From contig NZ_VTQH01000001.1 of assembly GCF_008763945.1 (NCBI RefSeq), positions 1,116,110 through 1,180,109 on the forward strand: a stretch of 64,000 nt of DNA, given 5' to 3'. This DNA comes from Microbacterium testaceum StLB037. Lineage in GTDB: Bacteria; Actinomycetota; Actinomycetes; Actinomycetales; Microbacteriaceae. The notes under the pieces were generated by a model that worked only from the letters and a program-made list of their open reading frames with translations, was not told where the DNA came from and searched no databases. Within the stretch, counting starts at the first letter, position 1, and each line of letters begins with the position of its first letter. This document shows positions 15,500 through 23,568 of this stretch, piece by piece. A program made the position numbers and the translations under genes.

Positions 15500-16278
15500 G
15501 CGCGGTCACGGCGACGAGCGGCCTCGTCGAGGTGCACAACGTGCACAAGAGCTTCCACGGGGTCGAGGTGCTGAAGGGCATCGACCTCACCGTCGAGCCC
15601 GGCGAGGTCGTGGCCCTGCTCGGCCCGAGCGGCTCGGGCAAGTCGACGCTGCTGCGCACCATCAACCACCTCGAGACGGTGGACGCCGGCTCGGTCACGG
15701 TCGACGGCGAGTTCATCGGCTACGAGCTGCGCCACGGCAAGCTGCACGAGCTGCGCGAGCGCGAGATCCTGCGGCGGCGAACCCAGGTGGGGATCGTGTT
15801 CCAGAACTTCCACCTCTTCCCGCACCTGACCGCCCTCGAGAACATCACCGAGGCGCCGCTCGCGCTGGGGCGCGTCGGCAAGGTCGAGGCGCGCGAGCTC
15901 GCCCTCGGTCTGCTCGAGCGGGTGGGGCTCGCGCACAAGGCCGACGCCTACCCCCGCCAGCTGTCGGGAGGGCAGCAGCAGCGGGTCGCGATCGCCCGCG
16001 CCCTCGCCCTCCAGCCCAAGGTGCTGCTGTTCGACGAGCCGACCAGCGCCCTCGACCCCGAGCTCGTGGGCGAGGTGCTCGACGTCATCCGCGACCTGGC
16101 GAAGCTCGGCACCACGCTCGTCATCGTCACGCACGAGATCGGCTTCGCCCGCGAGGTCGCCGACCGCGTGGTCTTCCTCGACGGGGGCCGCATCGTCGAG
16201 CAGGGCACGCCCGACGAGGTGCTCACCCGGCCCCGGCACGCCCGCACCCGCGAGTTCCTCGCCAAGGTGCTCGGCTGA
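15496..16278 (+). CDS. Polar amino-acid ABC transporter ATP-binding protein
   Basis: A 260-aa ATPase subunit of the HisP/GlnQ group. Walker A is GPSGSGKST, the Q-loop is IVFQNFHLFPHLT, the signature is LSGGQQQR, Walker B is VLLFDEPTSALDPE and the switch histidine is in VTHEIG. It couples ATP hydrolysis to import through the permease it overlaps by 4 nt. 117 nt separate it from the binding-protein gene, which has its own ribosome site. Confidence 0.94.
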   Translation: MSAVTATSGLVEVHNVHKSFHGVEVLKGIDLTVEPGEVVALLGPSGSGKSTLLRTINHLETVDAGSVTVDGEFIGYELRHGKLHELREREILRRRTQVGIVFQNFHLFPHLTALENITEAPLALGRVGKVEARELALGLLERVGLAHKADAYPRQLSGGQQQRVAIARALALQPKVLLFDEPTSALDPELVGEVLDVIRDLAKLGTTLVIVTHEIGFAREVADRVVFLDGGRIVEQGTPDEVLTRPRHARTREFLAKVLG

Positions 16279-16395
16279 CGCACCCGCTCCCTCCCGGTGG
16301 CTCCGACGCGCTCGGCCACCTCGCCCCACCGACTCACCCGACCCGCGACGCGACACCGGCGCCGCGGCATCCACACCCTCACAAGGAGACACAGC

Positions 16396-17376
16396 ATGGC
16401 TCTCAGCAAGAAACAGGGGATCGCCCTCGGCGTGATCGCCGCAGCCCTCGTCGCCGTCGTCGGCGTCGGCGTCACCGTCGGCCTCAACCGACCGGCCGAC
16501 GCTGTCGCGGCGCCCGAGCCCTCGGCATCCGCCACGAACACCCCCGCGGAATGGGTGCACACTGACGCTGTCCCCGAGGCCGTCGCGGCGCTCACGGCGA
16601 GCGGCTTCACCCCCATCGAGCCGGGCAAACTGACGGTCGCCGTCGGCGCGTTCGTGCCGCCGCTCAGCTACGTGCCCGAGGGCGAGACGCTGCCGTCGGG
16701 CACCGAGCCGAACATCGGCTCGCTCATCGCCGAAGGCCTCGGCCTCGAGTACAACCCCGCCGTGGTGGCCTGGGCGGACTGGCCCCTCGGCATCCAATCC
16801 GGAAAGTACGACCTCATCACGGCCAATGTCACCGTGACCGAGGAGCGCAAAGAACTGTACGACTTCGCCAGCTACCGGCAGGACCTGCTGGGCTTCGCCG
16901 TTCGCGCCGACAGCTCGATCGCGAAGATCGAATCGCCCGACGACATCTCGGGCCTGAAGATCGTGGTCGGCTCGGGCACCAATCAGGAGAAGGTGCTGCT
17001 GAGCTGGAACGAGAAGCTGCAGGCGGCCGGCAAGGCCCCCGCCGAGCTGCAGTACTACGACGACACCGCCGCCTCGACCCTCGCCCTGCTGTCGGGACGC
17101 GTCGACGCGACGTTCGGGCCGAACGCCACGGCCGCATGGGCGGCGCGCGACACCGGCGAGACGAAGATCGTCGGCGAGGTTCCGGGCGGCTATCCGCTGC
17201 AGGCCGGGATCGCCGCGGGCACGAAGAAGGGTAACGGGCTCGTCGAGCCGGTGCAGATCGTGCTGAACGACCTCATCAAGACGGGGAAGTACGCCGAGGT
17301 CCTGAAGGCGTGGAACCTCACGTCCGAGGGCGTCGAGACCTCGCAGATCAACCCGCCGGGACTCCCGAAGTCCTGA
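16396..17376 (+). CDS. Amino-acid ABC transporter substrate-binding protein
   Basis: A 326-aa extracytoplasmic solute-binding protein of family 3 (SBP_bac_3). An N-terminal hydrophobic segment (about residues 8-30) is followed by a mature lobe with DLITANVTVTEERKELYDFA and SGLKIVVGSGTNQEKVL typical of the fold. There is no lipobox cysteine, so it is either secreted and cleaved or anchored by its uncleaved helix, unusual for a Gram-positive binding protein. AAGGAGA precedes the ATG. It completes the importer begun at 14456. Confidence 0.9.
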   Translation: MALSKKQGIALGVIAAALVAVVGVGVTVGLNRPADAVAAPEPSASATNTPAEWVHTDAVPEAVAALTASGFTPIEPGKLTVAVGAFVPPLSYVPEGETLPSGTEPNIGSLIAEGLGLEYNPAVVAWADWPLGIQSGKYDLITANVTVTEERKELYDFASYRQDLLGFAVRADSSIAKIESPDDISGLKIVVGSGTNQEKVLLSWNEKLQAAGKAPAELQYYDDTAASTLALLSGRVDATFGPNATAAWAARDTGETKIVGEVPGGYPLQAGIAAGTKKGNGLVEPVQIVLNDLIKTGKYAEVLKAWNLTSEGVETSQINPPGLPKS

Positions 17377-17383
17377 CCCCCGC

Positions 17384-17414
17384 GCACGGCCCGGTCTCGT
17401 TGACCGGGCCGTGC
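17384..17414 (+). terminator. Strong hairpin after the amino-acid ABC operon
   Basis: Perfect 13-bp stem GCACGGCCCGGTC / GACCGGGCCGTGC with a 5-nt loop, starting 8 nt after the binding-protein stop. There is no downstream T-run, as is common in high-GC actinobacteria. Confidence 0.8.
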
Positions 17415-17434
17415 CGTGCGTTCACCGGAGAAGA

Positions 17435-17947
17435 ATGGATGCCATGACCACGACCCCCACCGTCCGTCTCGTCGACCCGCGCGAGTACGCGGAGGCCGGG
17501 CGGATCACCGCCGAGGCCTACCGCGCCAACTACGACGGACTGTCGGAGGCCTACCTCGCCTCGCTCGCCGACGTCGCCGGACGGGTGGAGCAGGGGGAGG
17601 TGTGGGTCGCGCTCGACGGCGACGAGATCGTGGGGACCGTGTGGACGCCGCGGCCCGGCGAGCGTCTCTCCGAACTCGCGCAGGAGGGCGAGCTCGACTT
17701 CCGCCAGCTCGCCGTCGCGCCCGCAGCGCGCGGACGCGGCATCGGCGAAGCGCTCACCCGGCACGTCGTCGCGCTGGCGCGCTCGCGGGGCGCGGAGCGC
17801 GTGGTGATGAACAGCGGGCCCGAGATGCTCGGCGCCCACGCCCTCTACCTCAAGCTCGGCTTCCGCCGCCTGACCGAGCGCGAGCACCCGGTCGAGGTGG
17901 AACCCGGACGGGTCATCGACCTGCGGGCGTTCGGGCTCGACCTGTAG
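17435..17947 (+). CDS. GNAT family N-acetyltransferase
   Basis: A 170-aa acetyltransferase with the acetyl-CoA pyrophosphate loop in FRQLAVAPAARGRGIGEAL and a C-terminal LYLKLGFRRL block. The acceptor is unknown. GGAGAAG lies directly before the ATG at 17435; an ATG at 17444 is an alternative. Its last 35 nt overlap, on the opposite strand, the 3' end of the APC permease gene. Confidence 0.85.
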   Translation: MDAMTTTPTVRLVDPREYAEAGRITAEAYRANYDGLSEAYLASLADVAGRVEQGEVWVALDGDEIVGTVWTPRPGERLSELAQEGELDFRQLAVAPAARGRGIGEALTRHVVALARSRGAERVVMNSGPEMLGAHALYLKLGFRRLTEREHPVEVEPGRVIDLRAFGLDL

Positions 17948-19259
17948 CCGGCTCCTCGCGACGCCGACCCCACCGGGCGAGGAAGTACAGGCCGACGCCG
18001 ACCGCGACGAGCACCGCGCCGAAGATCCACACGGTGAGACTCTGCTGGCTGAGCAGCAGCAGGCACGAGGCGATGCCCAGCACCGGGACGAACGTCCACA
18101 CGCGGAAATGCTCGTGCTCGACGCGGTCACGACGCAAGACCAGTACCGACACGTTCGCGCTCAGGAAGACGAAGAGCAGCAGCAGCACGACGGTCTCGGC
18201 GAGGAGCGTGAGGTCCCCGACGAGGGTGAGAAGCATCGCGACCAGGGTCGTGGCGAGGATCGCTACCCACGGCGTGCGGCGCTTCGGCAATACCCGCGAC
18301 AGCGCCCGGGGCAGGAGGCCCTGCTCCGCCATGCCGTAGGTCAGGCGACTGGCCATGATCATCGTCAACAGAGCGCCATTGGCGACCGCGATGAGCGCGA
18401 TGAGGCTGAACAGCCAAGAGGGGACGGCGACGCCGCTCGCCTCGACGACCGACAGCAGCGGGCCGCTGGAGTCCGCCAGCTGCTCGGGCGGCAGGGCGAT
18501 GCTGCTGGCGAGGCCCACGAGCACGTAGACCAACCCCGCGGCGCCGAGCGCGGCGAAGAGGGCCCGCGGGTATATCTTCGAGGGCTCCTTGACCTCCTCG
18601 ATCATGTTGGCCGAGGTCTCGAACCCCACGAACGAGTAGTAGGCGATGATCGCCCCGGCCAGCACGGCCGTCGCCACCCCGACGTCCTCGGGCACCTGGG
18701 TCACGCGCGAGACGTCGCCGCCACCCCGGGCGAGCAGCACGCCTACCACCACGACCACGATCGCGAGACCGCTCACCTCGATCGCGGTCATCACGAAGTT
18801 GGCGCCCATCGATTCCCGGATGCCGCGCGCATTGAGCGCCGCGACGATGCCGAGGAACACGATGGCCACCGGCACCACGGGCAGATCGACGAAGGTCGCG
18901 AAGTACTCGCCCGCGAAAGCGATCGAGAGGCCCGCGGCGCTCGTGACCCCCGCCGCGAGCATGCAGAAACCGACGAGGAACGACACCAGCGGGTTCTTGA
19001 ACGCGCGTTCCGCGAAGACCGCGGCCCCACCGGCGCGGGGGTACTTCGTGACCAGCTCGGCGTAAGACCCGGCGGTGAGCAGGGCCAGCAACAGGGCGGC
19101 GAGCAGGGGCGCCCAGAGCATGCCGCCGACTCGCTCCGACAGCACACCCATCAGCGCGTAGATCCCGGCGCCCAGGACGTCGCCGAGGATGAAGGCGAAC
19201 AGCAGGGGGCCACCGATTCCGCGACGGAGGGTGGAGGGCGCGGGGGTCTCAGTCTTCAT
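17913..19259 (-). CDS. APC superfamily amino-acid permease
   Basis: A 448-aa transporter with about 12 hydrophobic segments. It begins GIGGPLLFAFILGDVLGAGIYA, the consensus for the amino acid-polyamine-organocation family; YYSFVGFETSANMIEEVKEP is the conserved loop between helices 6 and 7. Substrate unknown, probably a cationic or neutral amino acid. A TACGGT box 7 nt before the ATG suggests a leaderless transcript. The gene is convergent with, and overlaps, the GNAT gene. Confidence 0.88.
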   Translation of the reverse strand: MKTETPAPSTLRRGIGGPLLFAFILGDVLGAGIYALMGVLSERVGGMLWAPLLAALLLALLTAGSYAELVTKYPRAGGAAVFAERAFKNPLVSFLVGFCMLAAGVTSAAGLSIAFAGEYFATFVDLPVVPVAIVFLGIVAALNARGIRESMGANFVMTAIEVSGLAIVVVVVGVLLARGGGDVSRVTQVPEDVGVATAVLAGAIIAYYSFVGFETSANMIEEVKEPSKIYPRALFAALGAAGLVYVLVGLASSIALPPEQLADSSGPLLSVVEASGVAVPSWLFSLIALIAVANGALLTMIMASRLTYGMAEQGLLPRALSRVLPKRRTPWVAILATTLVAMLLTLVGDLTLLAETVVLLLLFVFLSANVSVLVLRRDRVEHEHFRVWTFVPVLGIASCLLLLSQQSLTVWIFGAVLVAVGVGLYFLARWGRRREEPATGRARTPAGR

Positions 19260-19331
19260 TCGGCCGACCGTAGGTTCGCCGGCGGGGGTTCTCGAAGCGG
19301 GTTGACAGGAGCGGGGTCGTGGGCGGCGGGT

Positions 19332-19524
19332 CGTGCACGCTCTGCGATCTGCACAGGCTCAGTCGGCATCCCGCGGGTCGAACTGAGGATGCGGGAATCG
19401 CGGAGCGAGCGCGCGCGGGCGCGGCGCCGGACGCCGGTTGCGCAACCTCAGCGATCCGCACAAACTCAGTCGGCATCCCGCCCATCGAACTGAGGATGCG
19501 CGAATCGCTGAGCGAGCGCGCGCG
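19332..19524. repeat. Two direct copies of a palindromic intergenic repeat
   Basis: The 267-nt gap between the APC permease and a GNAT gene consists mainly of two ~85-bp direct copies (about 19332-19418 and 19439-19524). Each has a CTCAGT...ACTGAG stem followed by GATGCGNGAATCGC and GAGCGAGCGCGCGCG. The family recurs near 22.1-22.35 kb. No gene is supported here. Confidence 0.75.
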
Positions 19525-19526
19525 AA

Positions 19527-20036
19527 TCAGCCCGTCAGCACCTTCTCGAAGCAGCGCGAGGCCGGGAACCGCACGTACGGCGGGTAGATGTCGATCGGGC
19601 GGTAGCCGAGCCGCTCGTACAGGGCGATGGCCTCGGGCTGCCGGTCGCCCGTCTGCAGGATGAGCCGCGCCGCGCCGCGCTCGCGGCCGAGTCGTTCGAG
19701 CTCGCCCATGAGCGCCTGGCTCGCACCGCGACCGCGCGCGCGTGGGTCGACGAACACGCGCTTGACCTCGAGTTCATCGCCGAGCTGGCGCAGTGCGGCG
19801 TGCCCCACGGCGTGGCCCTCGGCATCCTGAACGAGGATCACCTCGACCATCGTGGCCGGGTCGACGGCGAAGTCCTCGGCAAGCAGGGCGCGGGTCTCGT
19901 CGTCGAAGGCCGCGTACACCTCGGCGTAGCGCGGGCCGACCTCCTCGTCCATCGCCGCGCGCAGGGCCGCGGCGCGCTCGTCCTCCCACGGGACGTTCTC
20001 GATCGCCCACGCGCCGGTGCTCGTACGGCCCGTCAT
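19527..20036 (-). CDS. GNAT family N-acetyltransferase
   Basis: A 169-aa acetyltransferase. The CoA-binding motif is VKRVFVDPRARGRGASQAL and the C-terminal motif is ALYERLGYRPIDIYPPYV. The acceptor is unknown. The ATG overlaps the stop of the DUF1684 gene by 4 nt, so the two are cotranscribed leftward. Confidence 0.88.
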   Translation of the reverse strand: MTGRTSTGAWAIENVPWEDERAAALRAAMDEEVGPRYAEVYAAFDDETRALLAEDFAVDPATMVEVILVQDAEGHAVGHAALRQLGDELEVKRVFVDPRARGRGASQALMGELERLGRERGAARLILQTGDRQPEAIALYERLGYRPIDIYPPYVRFPASRCFEKVLTG

Positions 20037-20869
20037 GAGCGGGCCGCCTGGATGCCGGCATCCGTCGCCACTCCCTCGGCGCGGGAGAGAGGCGTCTTCT
20101 CGCCCGCCTCGACGGCGAACGGCAGACGGTTCTCGGCCGGCGGCAGGGGGCAGGTCGCGAAGTCGGTGTAGGCGCAGGGGAGGTTCGTCGCGCGGGTGAA
20201 GTCGATGACGGTGCGGCCGTCGGCATCCGGGGCGGGAACCGTGACCGAGCGATTCGCCGCGTAGGTCGTGACTCCGCTGGTCGCGTCGGTGAAGAGGACG
20301 AGCAGGTCGCCGGGACGGTGGCCGGGGAATGCGACGAGACGGTGAGGGATGCCATCGCGCTCGAAGACCAGCTGACCCGGGGCGTCATAGACGTGCGTCA
20401 GACCGTCGACGGCCGCTCCGACCTCGTATGACCGCTGCTGCGGATACGCCTCGAACCGGGCGTCGACGCGCCAGTTCGGATCGGCCGGATACGCGGGTGT
20501 CCCCGCGTACCGCGCGAGGTAGTCCGCGTCGGGGCGACGAGGTCGCAGCAGGTCGCGGCCGCCGCGGCGGGCCACCTCGATGACCCCGCCGTCGAAGCCG
20601 ACGGTGACGTCGCCGCGCTCGGTCAGGGGCCCGAACGCGTGCCGGCCGCGGACCGTCTCGCCGTCGACGTCGAGAGCCTCCGCCTCGGCGAGCTCGACGA
20701 CGGGGCCGTCTTCGCCGGTGCGCCAGATTCCCGGAAGGCCCGGGATGCCAGTGGGCCGCTCGCTCAGCCAGTACAGGCCCGTGATGGCCAGGAATCCGTG
20801 CGGGTCGGCGCGGCGACGCTCGTGCGCCTCGTGCCAGGCGTTCCACTGCTCGGCGAAGGTGTCGGTCAT
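20033..20869 (-). CDS. DUF1684 domain-containing protein
   Basis: A 278-aa protein with DUF1684 hallmarks: WHEAHERRRADPHGFLAITG near the N-terminus, DFTRATNLPCAYTDFATCPLPP, and PFAVEAGEKTP near the end. Function of the family is not established. No signal peptide or membrane segment is visible, so it is cytoplasmic. GAGGGAGA before the ATG at 20869 sets the start; an upstream in-frame extension lacks a ribosome site. Confidence 0.85.
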   Translation of the reverse strand: MTDTFAEQWNAWHEAHERRRADPHGFLAITGLYWLSERPTGIPGLPGIWRTGEDGPVVELAEAEALDVDGETVRGRHAFGPLTERGDVTVGFDGGVIEVARRGGRDLLRPRRPDADYLARYAGTPAYPADPNWRVDARFEAYPQQRSYEVGAAVDGLTHVYDAPGQLVFERDGIPHRLVAFPGHRPGDLLVLFTDATSGVTTYAANRSVTVPAPDADGRTVIDFTRATNLPCAYTDFATCPLPPAENRLPFAVEAGEKTPLSRAEGVATDAGIQAARS

Positions 20870-21008
20870 CGTTCTCCCTCGGGACGAGTGCTCCTCCAGC
20901 ATGCATCCCGTCGCGCCGCTCGCCGCGCGCGAAGGAAACGCGGCGTCACCGGCTGTCATGGAACGTCGCCGTCGGTGTGGTCTCGGTATGCGGGTCTAGC
21001 GTGACGGT

Positions 21009-22025
21009 GTGACCCGACCGCTGCGCTCCCTCGGCTTCCTCACCATCGGCCTCTTCGACCGGGACGACCCCCGCGCCGGGCACGAGACGACCCTGTCGAT
21101 CATCGAGCGGGGCGAGCGGCTCGGCTTCGACAGCGCCTGGCTGCGCGACCGGCACCTGCAGTACGGCATCTCGTCCCCCGTCGCCGTGCTCGCCGCGGCC
21201 TCGCAGCGCACGAGCCGCATCCGGCTCGGCACGGCCGTGATCCCGCTCGGGTGGGAGAACCCGCTACGGCTCGCGGAAGACCTCGCCACGGTCGACGTGC
21301 TCGCGGGCGGGCGTCTCGAGCCCGGCTTCTCGGTCGGCCCGCCCCGACGTCTCGACGAGATCGCCCCCGCGCTCTACCCGGACACCGCCGAGCACGAGGA
21401 CTTCGGGTACGAGCGGCTGGCCCGACTGCGCCGCTACCTCGCCGGAGACCGGGTGAGTCCCTTCGCCGGCACGGAGGGGATCGAGGAGTACTCCGAGCGT
21501 GTGGAGCCGCACTCCGCAGGGCTCGCCGGTCGGCTCTGGTACGGCGCCGGCAGCCCGGCCTTGACGACCTGGGCGGCCGAGAACGGCTTTCACCTGCTCA
21601 CAAGCAGCGTGATCCAATCGACGAGCTCGACCGACTTCGACGTCGAGCAGGACGCGCAGATCCGCCTGTACCGCGAGACGCACCCCGACGGCGAGAACGC
21701 GCGGGTGTCGCAGGGGCTCGTCGTCGTGCCCACCGACACCGCCACGCCCGAACAGCGTCGGCGGTACGAGGCCTACGCCGAGTCGCGACGCGGGAGGGTC
21801 GGCATCCCTCAGGGTCCGCGCGGGCTGCTGTTCGCGGAGGACCTCGTCGGCACGTCGGAGCAGATCGCGGAGCGGCTGTTGTCGTCGCGGTCGTTCCCTC
21901 AGGTCGACGAGGTCGCGTTCGCGCTGCCGTTCGACTTCGCCGCGGCCGACTACGAGCAGATCCTCGAGGACATCGCGGGGCGGCTGGGGCCGTGGTTGGG
22001 GTGGGCGCGGGCGGACGCGTCATAA
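21009..22025 (+). CDS. LLM-class flavin-dependent oxidoreductase
   Basis: A 338-aa luciferase-like (alpha/beta barrel, FMN or F420) oxidoreductase with SIIERGERLGFDSAWLRDRH, RIRLGTAVIPLGWENPLRLAEDLATVDVL (read across) and GAGSPALTTWAAENG. Substrate unknown. The GTG start lies 6 nt after a TAGCGT box (20997-21002), indicating leaderless transcription. It is monocistronic, divergent from DUF1684 and followed by a repeat cluster. Confidence 0.85.
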   Translation: MTRPLRSLGFLTIGLFDRDDPRAGHETTLSIIERGERLGFDSAWLRDRHLQYGISSPVAVLAAASQRTSRIRLGTAVIPLGWENPLRLAEDLATVDVLAGGRLEPGFSVGPPRRLDEIAPALYPDTAEHEDFGYERLARLRRYLAGDRVSPFAGTEGIEEYSERVEPHSAGLAGRLWYGAGSPALTTWAAENGFHLLTSSVIQSTSSTDFDVEQDAQIRLYRETHPDGENARVSQGLVVVPTDTATPEQRRRYEAYAESRRGRVGIPQGPRGLLFAEDLVGTSEQIAERLLSSRSFPQVDEVAFALPFDFAAADYEQILEDIAGRLGPWLGWARADAS

Positions 22026-22371
22026 GCTCAGCGATTCGCGCGGGCTCCGTCGGCATCCATTCGATCGGGCTGAGGTTGTGCGGAACGCGGAGGTGGCGCG
22101 AACCGCGGGAGGCTCGCGGCGGGAGGGCTCAGGCGCACACAAGCTCAGTCATCTGCACAACCTCAGCCCCGAAGACCCCAGAACGACTGAGGCTGCGCGA
22201 ATCGCGGACACTGCGCGTCGCGAAGGTCGCGCGAACCACGAGACCGGCGCGGCGGGAGGGCTCAGGCGCACACAAGCTCAGTCATCTGCGCAACCTCAGC
22301 CCCGAAGGCCCCAGAACGACTGAGGCTGCGCGAATCGCGGACACTGCGCGAACCGCTGGAGAAAGACGGCG
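22026..22371. repeat. Tandem copies of the CTGAGGNTGCGC palindromic repeat
   Basis: This 346-nt gap holds no gene. A diverged copy at about 22026-22100 is followed by two 102-bp copies (22116-22217 and 22249-22350) that differ at only two positions and repeat with a 133-bp period. Each contains CTCAGTC...GACTGAG and GCGCAACCTCAG...CTGAGGCTGCGC inverted pairs, so each can fold on either strand. Same family as 19332-19524. Confidence 0.8.
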
Positions 22372-23568
22372 TCAGCGCTGCCGCGCCACCGCCCGGGCCA
22401 GCCGCGCCGCGGCCTCGCGCAGCCGCTCCTCGCCCGTGTCGCCGTAGGCCAGGCGGAGGTGCCGGTCGGCATCCGTGCCCGGGCCGGAGGGGAAGAAGGA
22501 GCCCCGCTGGTACTCCACGCCCTCGGCGCCCGCGTCGGCGGCCAGGCGGTCGGGGTCGACGCGGTCGTCGCGCAGGCGCGGCCAGAGGAACAGTCCGCCC
22601 TCGGGCACGGTGACCTCGAACTCCCCGGGGGCTTCGGCCTCGAGCGCCGCGGCCAACGCGCGGGCGCGGGTCCCGTAGAGCGACCGCGCGCGCCCGAGCA
22701 CGCGGTCGAAGAGTCCCGCGTCGCTGGTCAGCAGCTCGGCGATCACGGCCTGCACGAAGGTCGAGGAGTGCGAGTCCTGACGGCTGCGGAGGGCGACGGC
22801 ATCCGGGATCAACCTCTCCGGCAGGACGACCCAGCCCAACCGCAGGCCGGGGCCGAGCGTCTTGGTGAAGGTGTTGACGTGGATGACGTGGTCGGAAGCG
22901 TGGAACGGCGCGAGAGACTCGGGCTCGCCGGCGAAGCGGAGCTCGCGGTACGGGTCATCGGCGAACACGACGAAGCCGTACCTCTCGGCGAGCTCGACCA
23001 GCTGGCGCCGCCGCGCGGTGGGCAGCGACGACTGCGAGGGATTGTGGAACTCGGGCACCGTGTAGACCGCGGCCGGGCGCGCCCCGGCGTGAAGCTGCGC
23101 GGCCAGCGCGTCGATGTCGAGACCCTCGGCACCGACCGGGATGGGCAGCACCCGCGCGTCGGCCAACTGCAGACCGCGCAGGAACAGCGGGAACACGGGG
23201 TTGTCGACCGCCACGAGGTCGCCCCGCTCGAGCACCGCCTGCACGGCGATCGCCAGACCGTGGAAGCCGCCGTTGGTGATGAGGACCCGCTCGACGGCGA
23301 CGCCTTCGCGCGCGGCGATCCACTCGCGCAGCGCCGGGATGCCCTCGGTCCGCGAGTACTGCAGCGCCGGCGCCCCGGGCTGCGCGAGGACGCGGGCGGT
23401 CGCCTCGGCGAGTTCCGCGGTGGGCAGGACGGAGGGATCCGGGATGCCGCCGAGCAGCTCGATCGCGTCGGGGCGGCGATCGCGCAGGGTCTGGTCGCCG
23501 AACCCCTGGGGCGCGGTGAACGCCTCGATCAGCGCGGGCCGGGCACGGGGCAGGGAGAGGAGGGTCAA
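22372..23568 (-). CDS. PLP-dependent aminotransferase, class I/II
   Basis: A 398-aa fold-type I aminotransferase, similar to the catalytic half of MocR proteins or to 2-aminoadipate/aromatic aminotransferases. Visible are ALQYSRTEGIPALREWIAAR, VYTVPEFHNPSQ, the PLP aspartate in VFADDPYRELRF, and the Schiff-base lysine in HVNTFTKTLGPGLRLGW. There is no HTH domain. The best start is a TTG at 23568 overlapping the stop of the ABC ATPase (TTGA), so it is the last gene of the peptide-type ABC operon and probably acts on the imported compound. Confidence 0.86.
   Translation of the reverse strand: MTLLSLPRARPALIEAFTAPQGFGDQTLRDRRPDAIELLGGIPDPSVLPTAELAEATARVLAQPGAPALQYSRTEGIPALREWIAAREGVAVERVLITNGGFHGLAIAVQAVLERGDLVAVDNPVFPLFLRGLQLADARVLPIPVGAEGLDIDALAAQLHAGARPAAVYTVPEFHNPSQSSLPTARRRQLVELAERYGFVVFADDPYRELRFAGEPESLAPFHASDHVIHVNTFTKTLGPGLRLGWVVLPERLIPDAVALRSRQDSHSSTFVQAVIAELLTSDAGLFDRVLGRARSLYGTRARALAAALEAEAPGEFEVTVPEGGLFLWPRLRDDRVDPDRLAADAGAEGVEYQRGSFFPSGPGTDADRHLRLAYGDTGEERLREAAARLARAVARQR

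Noticed and set aside
19260-22371. CRISPR array, considered because of repeated units
   Set aside because: Units are about 85-133 bp, palindromic and without regular unique spacers; no cas genes.
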